A stretch of DNA of 64,000 nucleotides from Bog-532 sp963824545 (GCA_963824545.1 CAWGPP010000030.1:1-64000); one strand, 5' to 3'. Numbered from the stretch's first letter, positions 26,208-36,088 are shown. The notes: a model not told the origin generated them from the sequence alone. Numbers and translations: made by a program.

Positions 26208-27542
26208 GTGAGCACATCTGCCACCGAGAAGAACGGCGCTGAGAAAGACGGCGCCGAGAAGAACGGCATCGAGAAGAACGGCGCTGTATCCTCCGGCCGC
26301 ACGACACCTTCGGTGTCGCGGTTCGGTTACGCCACCCACCTGTCGTGCCGGGAATGCGGCCTGACCCGTGAACTCGGGCCTTATTACGCCTGTGCGGACT
26401 GTTTCGGCCCGCTCGAGGTGGCCTACGACTTCCCGGCCCTGACCCGGTCCGATATCGAGGCCGGCCCGCGGAACATGTGGCGTTACGCCAAGCTGCTCCC
26501 GGTGCCCGCGGACATCGCTACCCGGCCCACCACCGAGCCGGGCTACACCCGCCTGATCCGGGCGGACAACCTGGCGCACGCCCTGGGCATGCGGCGGCTG
26601 TGGGTCAAAGATGACCGGGACAACCCGACCCATTCCTTCAAGGACCGCGTCGTGGCGGTCGCGCTCGCTGCCGCGCTGGAGATGGGGTTCAAGGTTCTCG
26701 CCTGCCCGTCGACGGGAAACCTGGCCAACGCGGTGGCGGCGGCCGCGGCCCGGGCCGGGATTCGCTCCGTGGTGCTCGTCCCGGCCGACCTCGAGCGGCA
26801 GAAGATCATCACCACCGCGGTGTATGGCGGCACGTTCGTCCTCGTCGACGGGAATTACGACGACGTGAACCGGCTGGCCTCCGAGCTGGCCGGTGAGCAT
26901 GAAGACTGGGCGTTCGTGAACGTGAACGTCCGGCCCTACTACGCGGAGGGCTCCAAAACCCTCGGCTTCGAGATCGCCGAACAGCTCGGCTGGCGGCTGC
27001 CGGAGCAGGTCGTCATCCCGATCGCCTCGGGCGCACAGCTCACCAAGGTGGACAAGGGCTTCAGGGAGCTGGCGTCGCTCGGCCTCGTCGAGGACACCGG
27101 CTGGCACGTGTTCGGCGCCCAGGCCACCGGATGCTCGCCGGTATCGGCAGCCTTCGCGGCGGGCCAGGACGTGGTCGCACCGGTGCGCCCGGCGACGATC
27201 GCCAAGTCGCTGGCGATCGGCAATCCGGCGGACGGCCCCTACGTGCTGGACACGGTGCGCCGGACCGGCGGGGTGGTCGCGGACGTGAGCGATGCGGAGA
27301 TCATCGACTCGATCCGGCTGCTCGCCGCCACCGAGGGCATCTTCGCGGAGACGGCCGGCGGGGTGACGCTGGGCGTGCTGCGCAAGCTTCTCGCTTCCGG
27401 GCAGCTCGATCCCGGGGCAGAGACGGTGGTAATCAACTCCGGTGACGGCCTGAAGACGCTGGACGCGGTCGCGGGGGCGCTGCCCGCGCTGCCGACGGTG
27501 CGGCCGACGCTGGAATCATTCCGAGAGGCGGGCGTCGAATGA
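26208..27542 (+). CDS. metM: Threonine-synthase-family PLP enzyme, probably MetM (homocysteine synthase from O-phosphohomoserine)
   Basis: The 444-residue fold-type II PLP protein has an N-terminal Cys cluster (CRECG and CADCFGPLEVAYD), the PLP-lysine motif NPTHSFKDRV, CPSTGNLANAVAAAAARAG, the Gly-loop IPIASGAQLTKVDKGF and a final VVINSGDGLKTL. By homology alone it would be called threonine synthase. However, it is preceded by a SAM-I riboswitch and overlaps a MoaD/ThiS-like carrier gene. In Streptomyces this pair is known as MetM/MetO, where MetM converts O-phosphohomoserine plus thiocarboxylated MetO to homocysteine. Methionine synthesis is therefore the more likely role; true threonine synthase remains the alternative. 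The N-terminus carries four Glu-Lys-Asn/Asp-Gly-Ala/Ile repeats. GTG start 26208. Confidence 0.85.
   Translation: MSTSATEKNGAEKDGAEKNGIEKNGAVSSGRTTPSVSRFGYATHLSCRECGLTRELGPYYACADCFGPLEVAYDFPALTRSDIEAGPRNMWRYAKLLPVPADIATRPTTEPGYTRLIRADNLAHALGMRRLWVKDDRDNPTHSFKDRVVAVALAAALEMGFKVLACPSTGNLANAVAAAAARAGIRSVVLVPADLERQKIITTAVYGGTFVLVDGNYDDVNRLASELAGEHEDWAFVNVNVRPYYAEGSKTLGFEIAEQLGWRLPEQVVIPIASGAQLTKVDKGFRELASLGLVEDTGWHVFGAQATGCSPVSAAFAAGQDVVAPVRPATIAKSLAIGNPADGPYVLDTVRRTGGVVADVSDAEIIDSIRLLAATEGIFAETAGGVTLGVLRKLLASGQLDPGAETVVINSGDGLKTLDAVAGALPALPTVRPTLESFREAGVE
26226..26285 (+). repeat. Four 15-bp in-frame repeats at the N-terminus of metM
   Basis: Four consecutive copies of GAGAAGAACGGCGCT-like units encode EKNGA, EKDGA, EKNGI and EKNGA immediately after the first six residues. 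The segment is hydrophilic, precedes the conserved enzyme domain and is probably a disordered, length-variable leader. Confidence 0.9.
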
Positions 27543-27814
27543 GCGTATCGGTACGAATCCCCACCATCCTGCGGTCCTATACGGGCGGCGCGGCCGAGGT
27601 CAGCGCCGACCACGGCACGCTGCGTGAGGTAATCGCCGGGCTGGACAACGCTTACCCCGGCATCGCCGGCCGCATCGTCGACGACGGTGGGAAGCTCCGC
27701 AGGTTCGTCAACGTGTACGTGGGTGAGGAGGATGTCCGTTTCGCGCAGGGCCTTGACACCCTTGTGCCCTCAGGGGCGCAGGTTTCGGTCATTCCCGCAG
27801 TCGCTGGCGGTTAA
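27539..27814 (+). CDS. metO: MoaD/ThiS-like sulfur carrier protein, probable MetO
   Basis: The 91-residue protein is a ubiquitin-like beta-grasp protein: VSVRIPTILRSYTGG, then DHGTLREVIAGLDNAYPGIAGRI, RRFVNVYVGEEDVRF, and SVIPAVAGG ending in the diagnostic C-terminal Gly-Gly that becomes adenylated and thiocarboxylated. Its start overlaps the stop of the preceding gene in an ATGA, so the two are coupled. Next to a threonine-synthase homologue under a SAM riboswitch, it is best explained as the sulfur donor for homocysteine formation. A CysO-like role in cysteine synthesis is the main alternative, but cysM and a Mec+ protease gene are not nearby. Confidence 0.85.
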   Translation: MSVSVRIPTILRSYTGGAAEVSADHGTLREVIAGLDNAYPGIAGRIVDDGGKLRRFVNVYVGEEDVRFAQGLDTLVPSGAQVSVIPAVAGG

Positions 27815-28034
27815 GGCCCATATCCGGGGCTCGTCCACCGTAACCGTTTGCTCGCCTTCTGTGACCGCTTATCGCCGGAGATCTTCCCCGTCCGGTTCGT
27901 GCACACGGTATTGTCGTGTCTGGTCACTATTGGTCGGACCCGCTTCCTGGCGTGGCCCGGGCAAGGCGATCGAACGGGTTCCGCGTTGCAAGGGCGGAGC
28001 TCGAGGCCCGAGCGCAGTTAGGGAGTTGTGTGGA

Positions 28035-28235
28035 ATGGCTCAGGGCACCGTCAAGTGGTTCAACGCGGAGAAGGGTTACGGCTTTATCGCCGTCGATCAG
28101 GGCAAAGACGTGTTTGTCCACTTCTCGGCAATTCAGGCGGACGGTTACCGCTCGCTTGAAGAGGGCCAGCGGGTGGAGTTCGAGATTACGCAGAGCGACC
28201 GGGGGCAGCAGGCTGACGCTGTCCGCCTGATCTGA
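28035..28235 (+). CDS. Cold shock protein (CspA family)
   Basis: The 66-residue protein is a complete cold-shock domain: GTVKWFNAEKGYGFIAVD with RNP1-type aromatic residues, DVFVHFSAI (RNP2) and SLEEGQRVEFEI. It binds single-stranded RNA/DNA and melts secondary structure. The 220-bp leader between metO and this gene is long for a small gene and probably contains its own promoter and a structured 5' UTR, typical of csp genes. A perfect 14-bp stem terminator follows directly downstream. Confidence 0.93.
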   Translation: MAQGTVKWFNAEKGYGFIAVDQGKDVFVHFSAIQADGYRSLEEGQRVEFEITQSDRGQQADAVRLI

Positions 28236-28250
28236 AGCTCTGACGTTTGG

Positions 28251-28282
28251 ATCGGCCCGGCCCCCTCGGGGGCCGGGCCGAT
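28251..28282 (+). terminator. Perfect 14-bp stem-loop after cold shock gene
   Basis: Arms ATCGGCCCGGCCCC and GGGGCCGGGCCGAT flank a 4-nt loop, 16 bp after the csp stop. There is no long T-run, as usual for high-GC actinobacterial terminators. Confidence 0.85.
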
Positions 28283-28297
28283 CTGTGCGTGCGAGGG

Positions 28298-28345
28298 TTA
28301 CGGCGAGGCGCTCATACCGGCCCAGCGACCCCCGGGCCAACACAG
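28298..28345. repeat. Degenerate single copy of the 88-bp repeat family, member 2
   Basis: The sequence TTACGGCGAGGCGCTCATACCGGCCCAGCGA matches the left part of the 88-bp family. It jumps directly to the right-end motif CCCCCGGGCCAACACAG, without the hairpin and middle part. It lies between the csp terminator and the first CIRCE box of groEL. Confidence 0.75.
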
Positions 28346-28372
28346 TTTGCACTCTCCCTGTGAGAGTGCTAA
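28346..28372 (+). promoter_or_regulatory. CIRCE element 1 (HrcA operator)
   Basis: The inverted repeat TTTGCACTC-N9-GAGTGCTAA matches the CIRCE consensus (TTAGCACTC-N9-GAGTGCTAA) at 17 of 18 arm bases. It is the HrcA-repressor site for heat induction of the downstream groEL. Confidence 0.93.
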
Positions 28373-28380
28373 ACATGGCG

Positions 28381-28407
28381 TTGGCACTCTCCCTATGAGA
28401 GTGACAG
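28381..28407 (+). promoter_or_regulatory. CIRCE element 2 (HrcA operator, less conserved right arm)
   Basis: TTGGCACTC-N9-GAGTGACAG lies 35 bp downstream of the first box. The left arm and the first five bases of the right arm match; the end of the right arm is degenerate. Two boxes suggest tighter HrcA repression of groEL. Confidence 0.85.
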
Positions 28408-28526
28408 CGATAGGCGGGATCGGGCGATGAGGCCTGTGCCCGGGCAGGAAATGACTGCCCGCCGCTCAGGCCAGCCGTCGCGGGCGTCGGCTCGATCCGC
28501 TAGCAAGCCACGGAGGACTGGAGCCT

Positions 28527-30149
<1,623 letters not shown>

Positions 30150-30165
30150 TCCAGCCTTTACCGGT

Positions 30166-30195
30166 GAAGGCCCGGGGGTTTTCCCCCGGGCCTTC
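30166..30195 (+). terminator. groEL rho-independent-type terminator
   Basis: Arms GAAGGCCCGGGGG and CCCCCGGGCCTTC (13 bp, perfect) with a TTTT loop lie 17 bp after the groEL stop. Confidence 0.92.
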
Positions 30196-30364
30196 GCATG
30201 TCAGCGGCCATTCGGGCGGCGCCAGGGGCATGACGGGGCCGCCCTGGCCCGCTACGGGTATGCCCTGCGGTCCGCGCGGCGGCTAGCCTAGAGGTGTCCG
30301 TGGCTTCGGCCCGATCCCGCTATGTACTGTTCGTCAGCATTTTTCTCTACACGTGAGGTCTTGC

Positions 30365-30754
30365 GTGCCTACCGGCAAGGTCAAGTGGTACGACTCCGAG
30401 AAGGGGTTCGGTTTCCTCGCCCGCGACGACGGCGGCGAGGTCTTCGTGCACTCTTCTGCCCTTCCCTCCGGGACCACCTCGCTGCGCCCCGGCCAGCGGG
30501 TGGAATTCGGCGTCGCCGAGGGACGGAAGGGCGCGCAGGCCCTTCAGGTGCGGCTCATCGAGCCACCCCCCACTGTCACCCCGAAGGTGGCCCGCAAGAA
30601 GCCGGATGAGATGGTCGTGATCGTCGAAGACCTCATCAAGCTGCTGGACGGCGTGTCGAACACCTACCGGCGCGGTAAGCATCCGGACAGCCGCGACGCG
30701 AAGAAGATCGGTGCTGTGCTGCGCGCGGTCGCCGACGACGTTGAGGCCGGCTGA
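30365..30754 (+). CDS. Cold-shock-domain protein with C-terminal extension
   Basis: The 129-residue protein has an N-terminal cold-shock domain (GKVKWYDSEKGFGFLARDDG, EVFVHSSALP, SLRPGQRVEFGV). It also has a 60-residue helical extension (KKPDEMVVIVEDLIKLLDGV...RDAKKIGAVLRAVADDVE) that is conserved in actinobacteria. The GTG start at 30365 gives the typical VPTGKVKWYD beginning. It binds single-stranded nucleic acid; the role of the extension is unknown. It stands alone between groEL and a convergent MFS gene, with stops only about 6 bp apart. Confidence 0.9.
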   Translation: MPTGKVKWYDSEKGFGFLARDDGGEVFVHSSALPSGTTSLRPGQRVEFGVAEGRKGAQALQVRLIEPPPTVTPKVARKKPDEMVVIVEDLIKLLDGVSNTYRRGKHPDSRDAKKIGAVLRAVADDVEAG

Positions 30755-30760
30755 CGGTTT

Positions 30761-32251
30761 TCAGGCGGCCGCCCGCAGGCGGTACCGCCGCGACAGCACC
30801 AGGACCGCCAGGGCCGCGGCGAGCCCGGCGGCGCTGATCCACAGCCCCACCGGGCCGCTGCCGGTCATCGAGACCAGCACGCCCGCGAGACCCCCCGCCA
30901 CCCAGGACACCTGATGGATCGTCTCCGACACGGCGAACGTGGATGTCCGGGTCTCCTCGGGGATCTCCCGCTGCACCGTGGAGTCCAGCGCGAGCTTGGC
31001 GAGCACGGTCCCGACCGACGCCACGAACGCGACGATCAGCGCGGTGCCCAGGCCGAAGAACAGGGCGCAGACCGCGGATGTCACCGTGGACACGACCAGC
31101 ACGCTGAACGCCATCAGCTGCGGGACGCGGGAGCGGAACAGCGAGCCGGCCACCGTGCCGATCAGGCCGCCGGCCGCCGCGGCGAACACCAGCGCACCCA
31201 GCGCCAGGTTCTGCGAGAAGCCATGGAAGTGCGCGCTGCGCAGGAGGAACGCCAGGAAGAACACCATGAAACCGGCAAAGACGCGCACCGCCGCGTTGGC
31301 CCACATGGCCTGGGCCACGATCGGCCCGACCGACCGGAGCCGCCCCCGGCGCTTCGGGTGGGCCTGCTGGCGGCCCGGCTCATCCGGTGGCCCGCCCGGG
31401 CCCGGCCGGCTCCGGGGCGCTCCGCCGCGACCGGCAGCGGCCCGGCCGGGCGGCAGGCCGTAGGCGTCCGGCCCGGCCGGACGGGCGTCTCCGCCGGCTT
31501 TCGAACCAGATTGCGAGCCGGGTTGCGAACCGGGTGTGGCCGGCACGGGCGGGATGTCATCGATCTGGTCGGGTATCCGGGTCCCGAGCACGGTGGCCCC
31601 GAGATAGACGAAGGTGCCGATCCGCAGGACCCAGGGCGCGCCGACCATGGTCTGGATTCCGAAGGCGATCGGGGCGGCCACCGTCGACGCCAGCACGGCC
31701 CCCAGCCCGTTGCGTGCGTTCGCCGTTACCAGGGTGATCTCGGCGGGCAGCAGCCGCGGGGTCACCGAGCTGCGAGTGATCGCGTACGCCTTCTGCAGCA
31801 CCAGCACGCCGAACGCGGCCGGGAACAGCGTGACCGGATCACCGGTGACCGCGCCGGACATCGCCCAGCACAGCAGGCCGCGGGCCAGCATCGTGCCCAT
31901 CATGATGTACCGGCGCCCCTGCCGGACCCGGTCCAGCATGGGCCCGATGAACGGTGCGAGCAGCGCGAACGGCGTCATGGTGAGGACGAGGTAGAGCACG
32001 ACCTGACTGCGCGCCTCGTGCACGGAGGTGTTGAAGAACACGGTCCCGGCCAGGGCCACGGCGACGAAGGCGTCCCCGGCGCTCCCCGCCGCGGTCAGCT
32101 CGATGAGACTCGACAGGCCGGTGCGGCCCGCGCCCGATGCGCCGCTCAGCCGGTGCACGGCGCGAGCCAGCCGCCGGTTCGCGGAGACGCCCGCCCGCGC
32201 GGCCGACTTGGCCGCATGGCCGGTCGCCTGGCGCGCCTCCGACAGTCCCAT
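30761..32251 (-). CDS. MFS transporter
   Basis: The 496-residue protein has about 11-12 predicted membrane helices. The N-terminal half includes LSSLIELTAAGSAGDAFVAVAL and MTPFALLAPFIGPMLDRVRQGRR, the MFS loop 2-3 motif (D-R-x-x-x-G-R-R). A cytoplasmic Pro/Gly-rich loop at about 245-320 separates the halves. The second half carries FAAAAGGLIGTVAGSLFRSRVPQ. The fold resembles drug-efflux or permease-like MFS proteins; the substrate is unknown. It is divergent from DUF3027 and convergent with the cold-shock gene. Confidence 0.88.
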   Translation of the reverse strand: MGLSEARQATGHAAKSAARAGVSANRRLARAVHRLSGASGAGRTGLSSLIELTAAGSAGDAFVAVALAGTVFFNTSVHEARSQVVLYLVLTMTPFALLAPFIGPMLDRVRQGRRYIMMGTMLARGLLCWAMSGAVTGDPVTLFPAAFGVLVLQKAYAITRSSVTPRLLPAEITLVTANARNGLGAVLASTVAAPIAFGIQTMVGAPWVLRIGTFVYLGATVLGTRIPDQIDDIPPVPATPGSQPGSQSGSKAGGDARPAGPDAYGLPPGRAAAGRGGAPRSRPGPGGPPDEPGRQQAHPKRRGRLRSVGPIVAQAMWANAAVRVFAGFMVFFLAFLLRSAHFHGFSQNLALGALVFAAAAGGLIGTVAGSLFRSRVPQLMAFSVLVVSTVTSAVCALFFGLGTALIVAFVASVGTVLAKLALDSTVQREIPEETRTSTFAVSETIHQVSWVAGGLAGVLVSMTGSGPVGLWISAAGLAAALAVLVLSRRYRLRAAA

Positions 32252-32352
32252 GGTCTAAGTATTCGTCCTGGCCGGGTCTGCGCCGGCCAGCCGGGTGCGA
32301 ATTCCCCATAGCTGGTTCGCGCAGTCGCCATGATGAGCGAGAATAACTAATC

Positions 32353-33207
32353 GTGAGCCCCATCCGTGTCCGCAGCAAAGAGCCGGATCAGGCCTGCGCG
32401 GAGGCCGTCGACCTGGCGCGTGCCGCGCTGGCCGACGTCGTCGGCGCCGAGCAGGTGGGAGAGCATTGTGGCGTGGAGGCGGGGGGCGACCGGGTCGTCA
32501 CCCACCTGTTCTCCTGCCTGGATCCCGCTTACCCCGGCTGGCGCTGGGCCGTGACCGTCACGCGTGCCTCCCGCGCGCGCAACGTGACCGTTGACGACAG
32601 CGCCCTCATCCCGGGGCCTGACGCGCTGCTGGCCCCCGCCTGGGTCCCCTGGCGCGACCGGCTCCAGCCCGGCGATGTCGGCGTGGGTGACCTGCTTCCC
32701 GCGCACGATGACGACGGACGGCTCGTCCCCATGGTGATGCTGGCCGGGGACGACGCCGTAGTCGACTGGTACGCCGACGGCCCGCCGGAAGCGCCCGATC
32801 CGCCCGGGTCGCTGGACGTCCCGGAGCGGGCCTTCCCGGGCCGGGCCCGGGTACTGTCCCCGGCCGGCCGTGATGAGACCGCCGAGCGCTGGTACGACAG
32901 CGAGCACGGGCCGCGGACGCCACTGGCCCGGGCCGCCCCGGCGACCTGCGCCAGCTGCGGGTTTTTCGTCCCGCTGAGCGGCGTGCTCGGCCAGGTGTTC
33001 GGTGGCTGCGCGAACGCCTACGCCCCGGACGACGGCCGGATCGTTTCCGGCGACCACGGCTGTGGCGCGCATTCGGAGTCCGCGCTTGCCGATACGCCGA
33101 CGCACGCCATGTCGCCGGTCATCGACGAGTTCGGCTACGACCTGGTGGACCTGCCCGGTGTCTCGCTGGACGAGACCGTGTTCGAGTCGTTCAGCGGCGG
33201 GGCCTGA
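32353..33207 (+). CDS. DUF3027 family protein
   Basis: The 284-residue protein belongs to an actinobacteria-specific family. Features are EHCGVEAGGDRVVTHLFSC, GWRWAVTVTRASRARNVTVDD, ALLAPAWVPWRDRLQPGDVGVGDLLP, and a Cys-rich C-terminal portion. In that portion CASCGFF...GGCANAY and GCGAHSE could bind zinc. Function is not established. It starts with GTG 32353. Its 3' end overlaps the convergent DUF2530 gene by 73 bp, so the two transcripts are antisense at their ends. Confidence 0.9.
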   Translation: MSPIRVRSKEPDQACAEAVDLARAALADVVGAEQVGEHCGVEAGGDRVVTHLFSCLDPAYPGWRWAVTVTRASRARNVTVDDSALIPGPDALLAPAWVPWRDRLQPGDVGVGDLLPAHDDDGRLVPMVMLAGDDAVVDWYADGPPEAPDPPGSLDVPERAFPGRARVLSPAGRDETAERWYDSEHGPRTPLARAAPATCASCGFFVPLSGVLGQVFGGCANAYAPDDGRIVSGDHGCGAHSESALADTPTHAMSPVIDEFGYDLVDLPGVSLDETVFESFSGGA

Positions 33208-33476
33208 CCCGTTTCCGTGACCGCCGGCAGCGCCGCCCGCCGGCGGGCTACGGCGGCCCGGCGGTGCTGCAGATACGGCACGTACACCAAGCCGAAGAAC
33301 CCGAGCACCACTCCGGTCACACAGGTCCAGACCCACCAGCGCTCCGACAGCGGCAGGCTCGACCGGATGATCAGGACGACGATGAGCGCGATCACCCATC
33401 CCGCCGTGAGGACGCCCGTGATCAGCCGGGCATTCCCCTCGAGCGGGGGCGGCGGCGAGCGGCGCGGAGTAGCCAC
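33135..33476 (-). CDS. DUF2530 family membrane protein
   Basis: The 113-residue protein has an N-terminal Pro-rich PPPPLEGNARLITG, then two membrane helices (VLTAGWVIALIVVLII and WWVWTCVTGVVLGFFGLVYVPYL) and a basic, Ser-rich cytoplasmic tail. This is the DUF2530 layout, an actinobacterial family of unknown function. GTG 33476 is chosen because the family begins there. The last 24 codons overlap the end of DUF3027 on the other strand. Confidence 0.85.
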   Translation of the reverse strand: MATPRRSPPPPLEGNARLITGVLTAGWVIALIVVLIIRSSLPLSERWWVWTCVTGVVLGFFGLVYVPYLQHRRAAVARRRAALPAVTETGQAPPLNDSNTVSSSETPGRSTRS

Positions 33477-33665
33477 GAGTGCCAGGGTACGTGGCGGCGG
33501 ATCCGCCGTGACGGCCCGCGCCGGTGATGTCTCCCGCCGCGTCCGCCGTCCGTGATGTACTTTGATCATCCGGCTGCGGGTGCTCGCTGCCTGCTCACGC
33601 GCGATACGCGGTTTGCGGAATCCCGGCACGCCGCATATTGTTAGCGAAAGTAATGATTCAGGCTA

Positions 33666-34139
33666 ATGAAGATGACACTTACGCAGGCAAGGGGAGCGCA
33701 GACCAGATCCGACGCGGGCCTGGCCACCGCGCTGCGGATCTCCGTCAGCCGGCTCGCGCGGCGGCTGCGGGTGGAGCGCGCTGCGCAGGGCCTGCCGGAG
33801 TCCGAGCTGTCCGACACGCAGTTCGCCACCCTTTCGGCGCTGGAGCGCCACCCGGAGATGACACCGGGCGACCTCGCCGAATACGAGAAGGTGCAGCCAC
33901 CCTCGATGACGCGCGTCATCGCGGTGCTGGAGGATCGTGGTCTGGTGATGCGGGCACCCCATCTGACCGACCGGCGCCAGGTTGTCCTGACCGTGACGGT
34001 GGAGGGCCGGGCCGCGGTCCTGCGGGCCCGCCGCCGGCGGGACGAGTGGCTGGCGAAGCGGCTCAAGGAGCTGACCCCGCAGGAACGGGCGACCCTGCGG
34101 GCCGCCGAGCCCATCCTGGAGAAGCTCAGCCAGTCCTGA
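33666..34139 (+). CDS. MarR-family transcriptional regulator
   Basis: The 157-residue protein has the MarR winged-helix fold: LATALRISVSRLARRLRVER, TQFATLSALERHPEMTPGDLAEYEKVQPPSMTRVIAVLEDRGLV (recognition helix) and the wing APHLTDRRQVVLTVTVEG with the conserved Asp-x-Arg. A C-terminal helix pair forms the dimer interface. It overlaps or abuts the following MFS gene, and such pairs usually mean the regulator controls the transporter. ATG 33666 or 33672 could be used. Confidence 0.92.
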   Translation: MKMTLTQARGAQTRSDAGLATALRISVSRLARRLRVERAAQGLPESELSDTQFATLSALERHPEMTPGDLAEYEKVQPPSMTRVIAVLEDRGLVMRAPHLTDRRQVVLTVTVEGRAAVLRARRRRDEWLAKRLKELTPQERATLRAAEPILEKLSQS

Positions 34140-34201
34140 AGCGGCTGGCGGCGGCGGGTATCCGGCTGGCTTCGCCGGGGCACCGCGCGGCTTCGGCGCC
34201 C

Positions 34202-35500
34202 GTGGGGCGGACGTTCAGCTCTCTCCGCAACCGCAACTATCGCTTGTTCGCGGCCGGGCAGGTGGTGTCCAACAGCGGGACCTGGATGCAGCGGACGGCG
34301 CAGGACTGGCTGGTGCTGCAGCTGTCACACGGCAGCGGTTCCGCCCTCGGCATCGCGGCGGGCCTGCAGTTCCTCCCCCTGCTGCTGTTCAGCCTGTGGG
34401 GTGGCGCGATCGCCGACCGGTTCGGCAAGCGCCGCATCCTGCTCATCACGCAGGGCCTCATGGGGGGCCTGGCGCTGATCCTCGGTCTCCTCGCCGTCAC
34501 CGGGACCGTCCGGCTGTGGCACGTCTACCTGCTCGCTTTCGCGCTCGGGCTGGTCACCGTGGTGGACAACCCGACCCGGCAGACCTTCGTGACCGAGATG
34601 GTCGGGCAACGGGACATGCCGAACGCGATCGCGCTCAACAGCGCCATCTTCAACCTGGCCCGGATCGCCGGCCCGGCGGTGGCGGGAATTGTCATCAGCC
34701 TGGTCGGCACGCCCACCGCGTTCCTGCTTAACGCCGCGTCGTACGGGGCGGTGATCACCGGGCTGCTGCTGATGCGCTCTGGCGAGCTGACGCCCGCGCC
34801 GCGGGACCCGCGGGTCAGCGGCCAGATGCGGGAAGCGCTGCACTACCTCGCGGGAGCGCCGCGCATCTGGATACCGATGACGATGCTCTTCTTCGTGGCC
34901 ACGTTTGGCATGAATTTCCAGGTCACGACGGCCTTGATGTCCCGGGGGGTGTTTCATACCGGCGCGGGCGCCTTCGGCCTGGCCTCGACCGCGTTTGCGG
35001 CCGGCGCGCTGGGCGGTGCGCTGCTGGCCGCGCGGCGCCGCCGCCCGTCGGCCCGGCTCCAGATAGCTGTCGCGCTGGCGTTCGGCGTGCTGGAGACGGC
35101 CTCCGGGCTGATGCCCACCTACTGGGCGTTCCTGCCCATGCTGCTGCCGACCGGCCTGGCCCTGGTGCTGTACACGACGGCCGCGAACTCCGCCACCCAG
35201 CTCGGTACGGATCCGCAGATACGCGGTCGCGTGATGGGCGTCTACATGCTCGTGTTCCTGGGCGGCGCCCCGATCGGCTCGCCGCTGATCGGCTGGGTCG
35301 CCGAGCAGTTCGGCCCGCGGATGAGCCTGATCTCCGGCGGGGTGATCTCGGCGATCGCCGCCGTCGTGGCCGGCATCGTGCTCATCCACGTCACCGGGAC
35401 CAGCGTCCGGGACGGCCTGCGGCCACTGGCCCAGCTCCGCGGGAGTGCCCGCCGGCCTACACGACCGGTGCCGGACGCGGGCCGGCCAGCCGCCGCCTGA
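34202..35500 (+). CDS. MFS transporter (possible drug efflux)
   Basis: The 432-residue protein begins GRTFSSLRNRNYRLFAAGQVVSNSGTWMQRTAQDWLVLQL, the usual start of the enterobactin-exporter/tetracycline-like MFS subgroup. It continues with GGAIADRFGKRRILLIT (MFS motif A) and 12 membrane helices. GTG 34202 is taken as start because it lies just before the conserved block; the frame is open far upstream, but that part overlaps marR and is not coding. It sits 62 bp after marR, suggesting an operon in which MarR regulates export. The substrate is unknown. Confidence 0.88.
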   Translation: MGRTFSSLRNRNYRLFAAGQVVSNSGTWMQRTAQDWLVLQLSHGSGSALGIAAGLQFLPLLLFSLWGGAIADRFGKRRILLITQGLMGGLALILGLLAVTGTVRLWHVYLLAFALGLVTVVDNPTRQTFVTEMVGQRDMPNAIALNSAIFNLARIAGPAVAGIVISLVGTPTAFLLNAASYGAVITGLLLMRSGELTPAPRDPRVSGQMREALHYLAGAPRIWIPMTMLFFVATFGMNFQVTTALMSRGVFHTGAGAFGLASTAFAAGALGGALLAARRRRPSARLQIAVALAFGVLETASGLMPTYWAFLPMLLPTGLALVLYTTAANSATQLGTDPQIRGRVMGVYMLVFLGGAPIGSPLIGWVAEQFGPRMSLISGGVISAIAAVVAGIVLIHVTGTSVRDGLRPLAQLRGSARRPTRPVPDAGRPAAA

Positions 35501-35521
35501 CCGGGCTGCGAGCAATAGCGC

Positions 35522-36079
35522 ATGAGACTGTTCGTCGCGCTGGTGCCGCCCCCGGCGGTGCTCGGCGGGCTCGATGAGGTGGTCGCGCCGCTCCGGACCC
35601 TGCGGCCTGGGCTGCGCTGGACCACCCAGGATGCCTGGCACATAACGCTGGCCTTCCTGGGCGAGGCCGATGAGACCGCTGCGGCCCGGCTGACGCCACG
35701 GCTGGCCCGGGCCGCGGGCCGCCACCCTCCCTGCCGTGTCACGTTCGCCGGTGCCGGGGCGTTCCCCGCTGCGGCCCGGGCCCGCGTGCTGTGGTGCGGT
35801 CTGCGCGGCGACCACCGCGACGTGGCGGCCCTGGCCGCCTCCGTGGCCGCCGCCGCGCGCCGCGCCGGAGCGCCACCGGCGGATGAGGGGCGCCCGTTCC
35901 GCCCGCATCTCACGCTGGCGCGCTGCCGCGCTCCGGCCGACGTCCGCGACCTCGTCGATGCCGTGCGCGGGTATGAGGGGCTGGGCTGGACCGCGGATCG
36001 CGTTCATCTCATCGACAGCCGGCCCGGCGGCCAGCCCCGCTACGCGACGGTGGCCAGCTGGCCGCTCGGCCCGGGATAG
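35522..36079 (+). CDS. thpR: RNA 2',3'-cyclic phosphodiesterase
   Basis: The 185-residue 2H-phosphoesterase starts MRLFVALVPP and carries both signature motifs, HITLAFLG (residues 40-47) and HLTLAR, whose histidines catalyse hydrolysis of RNA 2',3'-cyclic ends. The length and single-domain layout are normal for ThpR/LigT. It follows the MFS gene by 21 bp, so it may be cotranscribed, but the role is generic RNA end processing. Confidence 0.92.
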   Translation: MRLFVALVPPPAVLGGLDEVVAPLRTLRPGLRWTTQDAWHITLAFLGEADETAAARLTPRLARAAGRHPPCRVTFAGAGAFPAAARARVLWCGLRGDHRDVAALAASVAAAARRAGAPPADEGRPFRPHLTLARCRAPADVRDLVDAVRGYEGLGWTADRVHLIDSRPGGQPRYATVASWPLGPG

Positions 36080-36088
36080 GCTCGGTGC

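Noticed and set aside
26208..27542. Plain threonine synthase assignment
   Set aside because: Not excluded, but SAM-riboswitch control and the coupled sulfur-carrier gene favour MetM; recorded as the alternative.
33638..34201. MFS gene starting at 33638
   Set aside because: This would overlap the whole marR gene in another frame; family similarity begins at about 34202.
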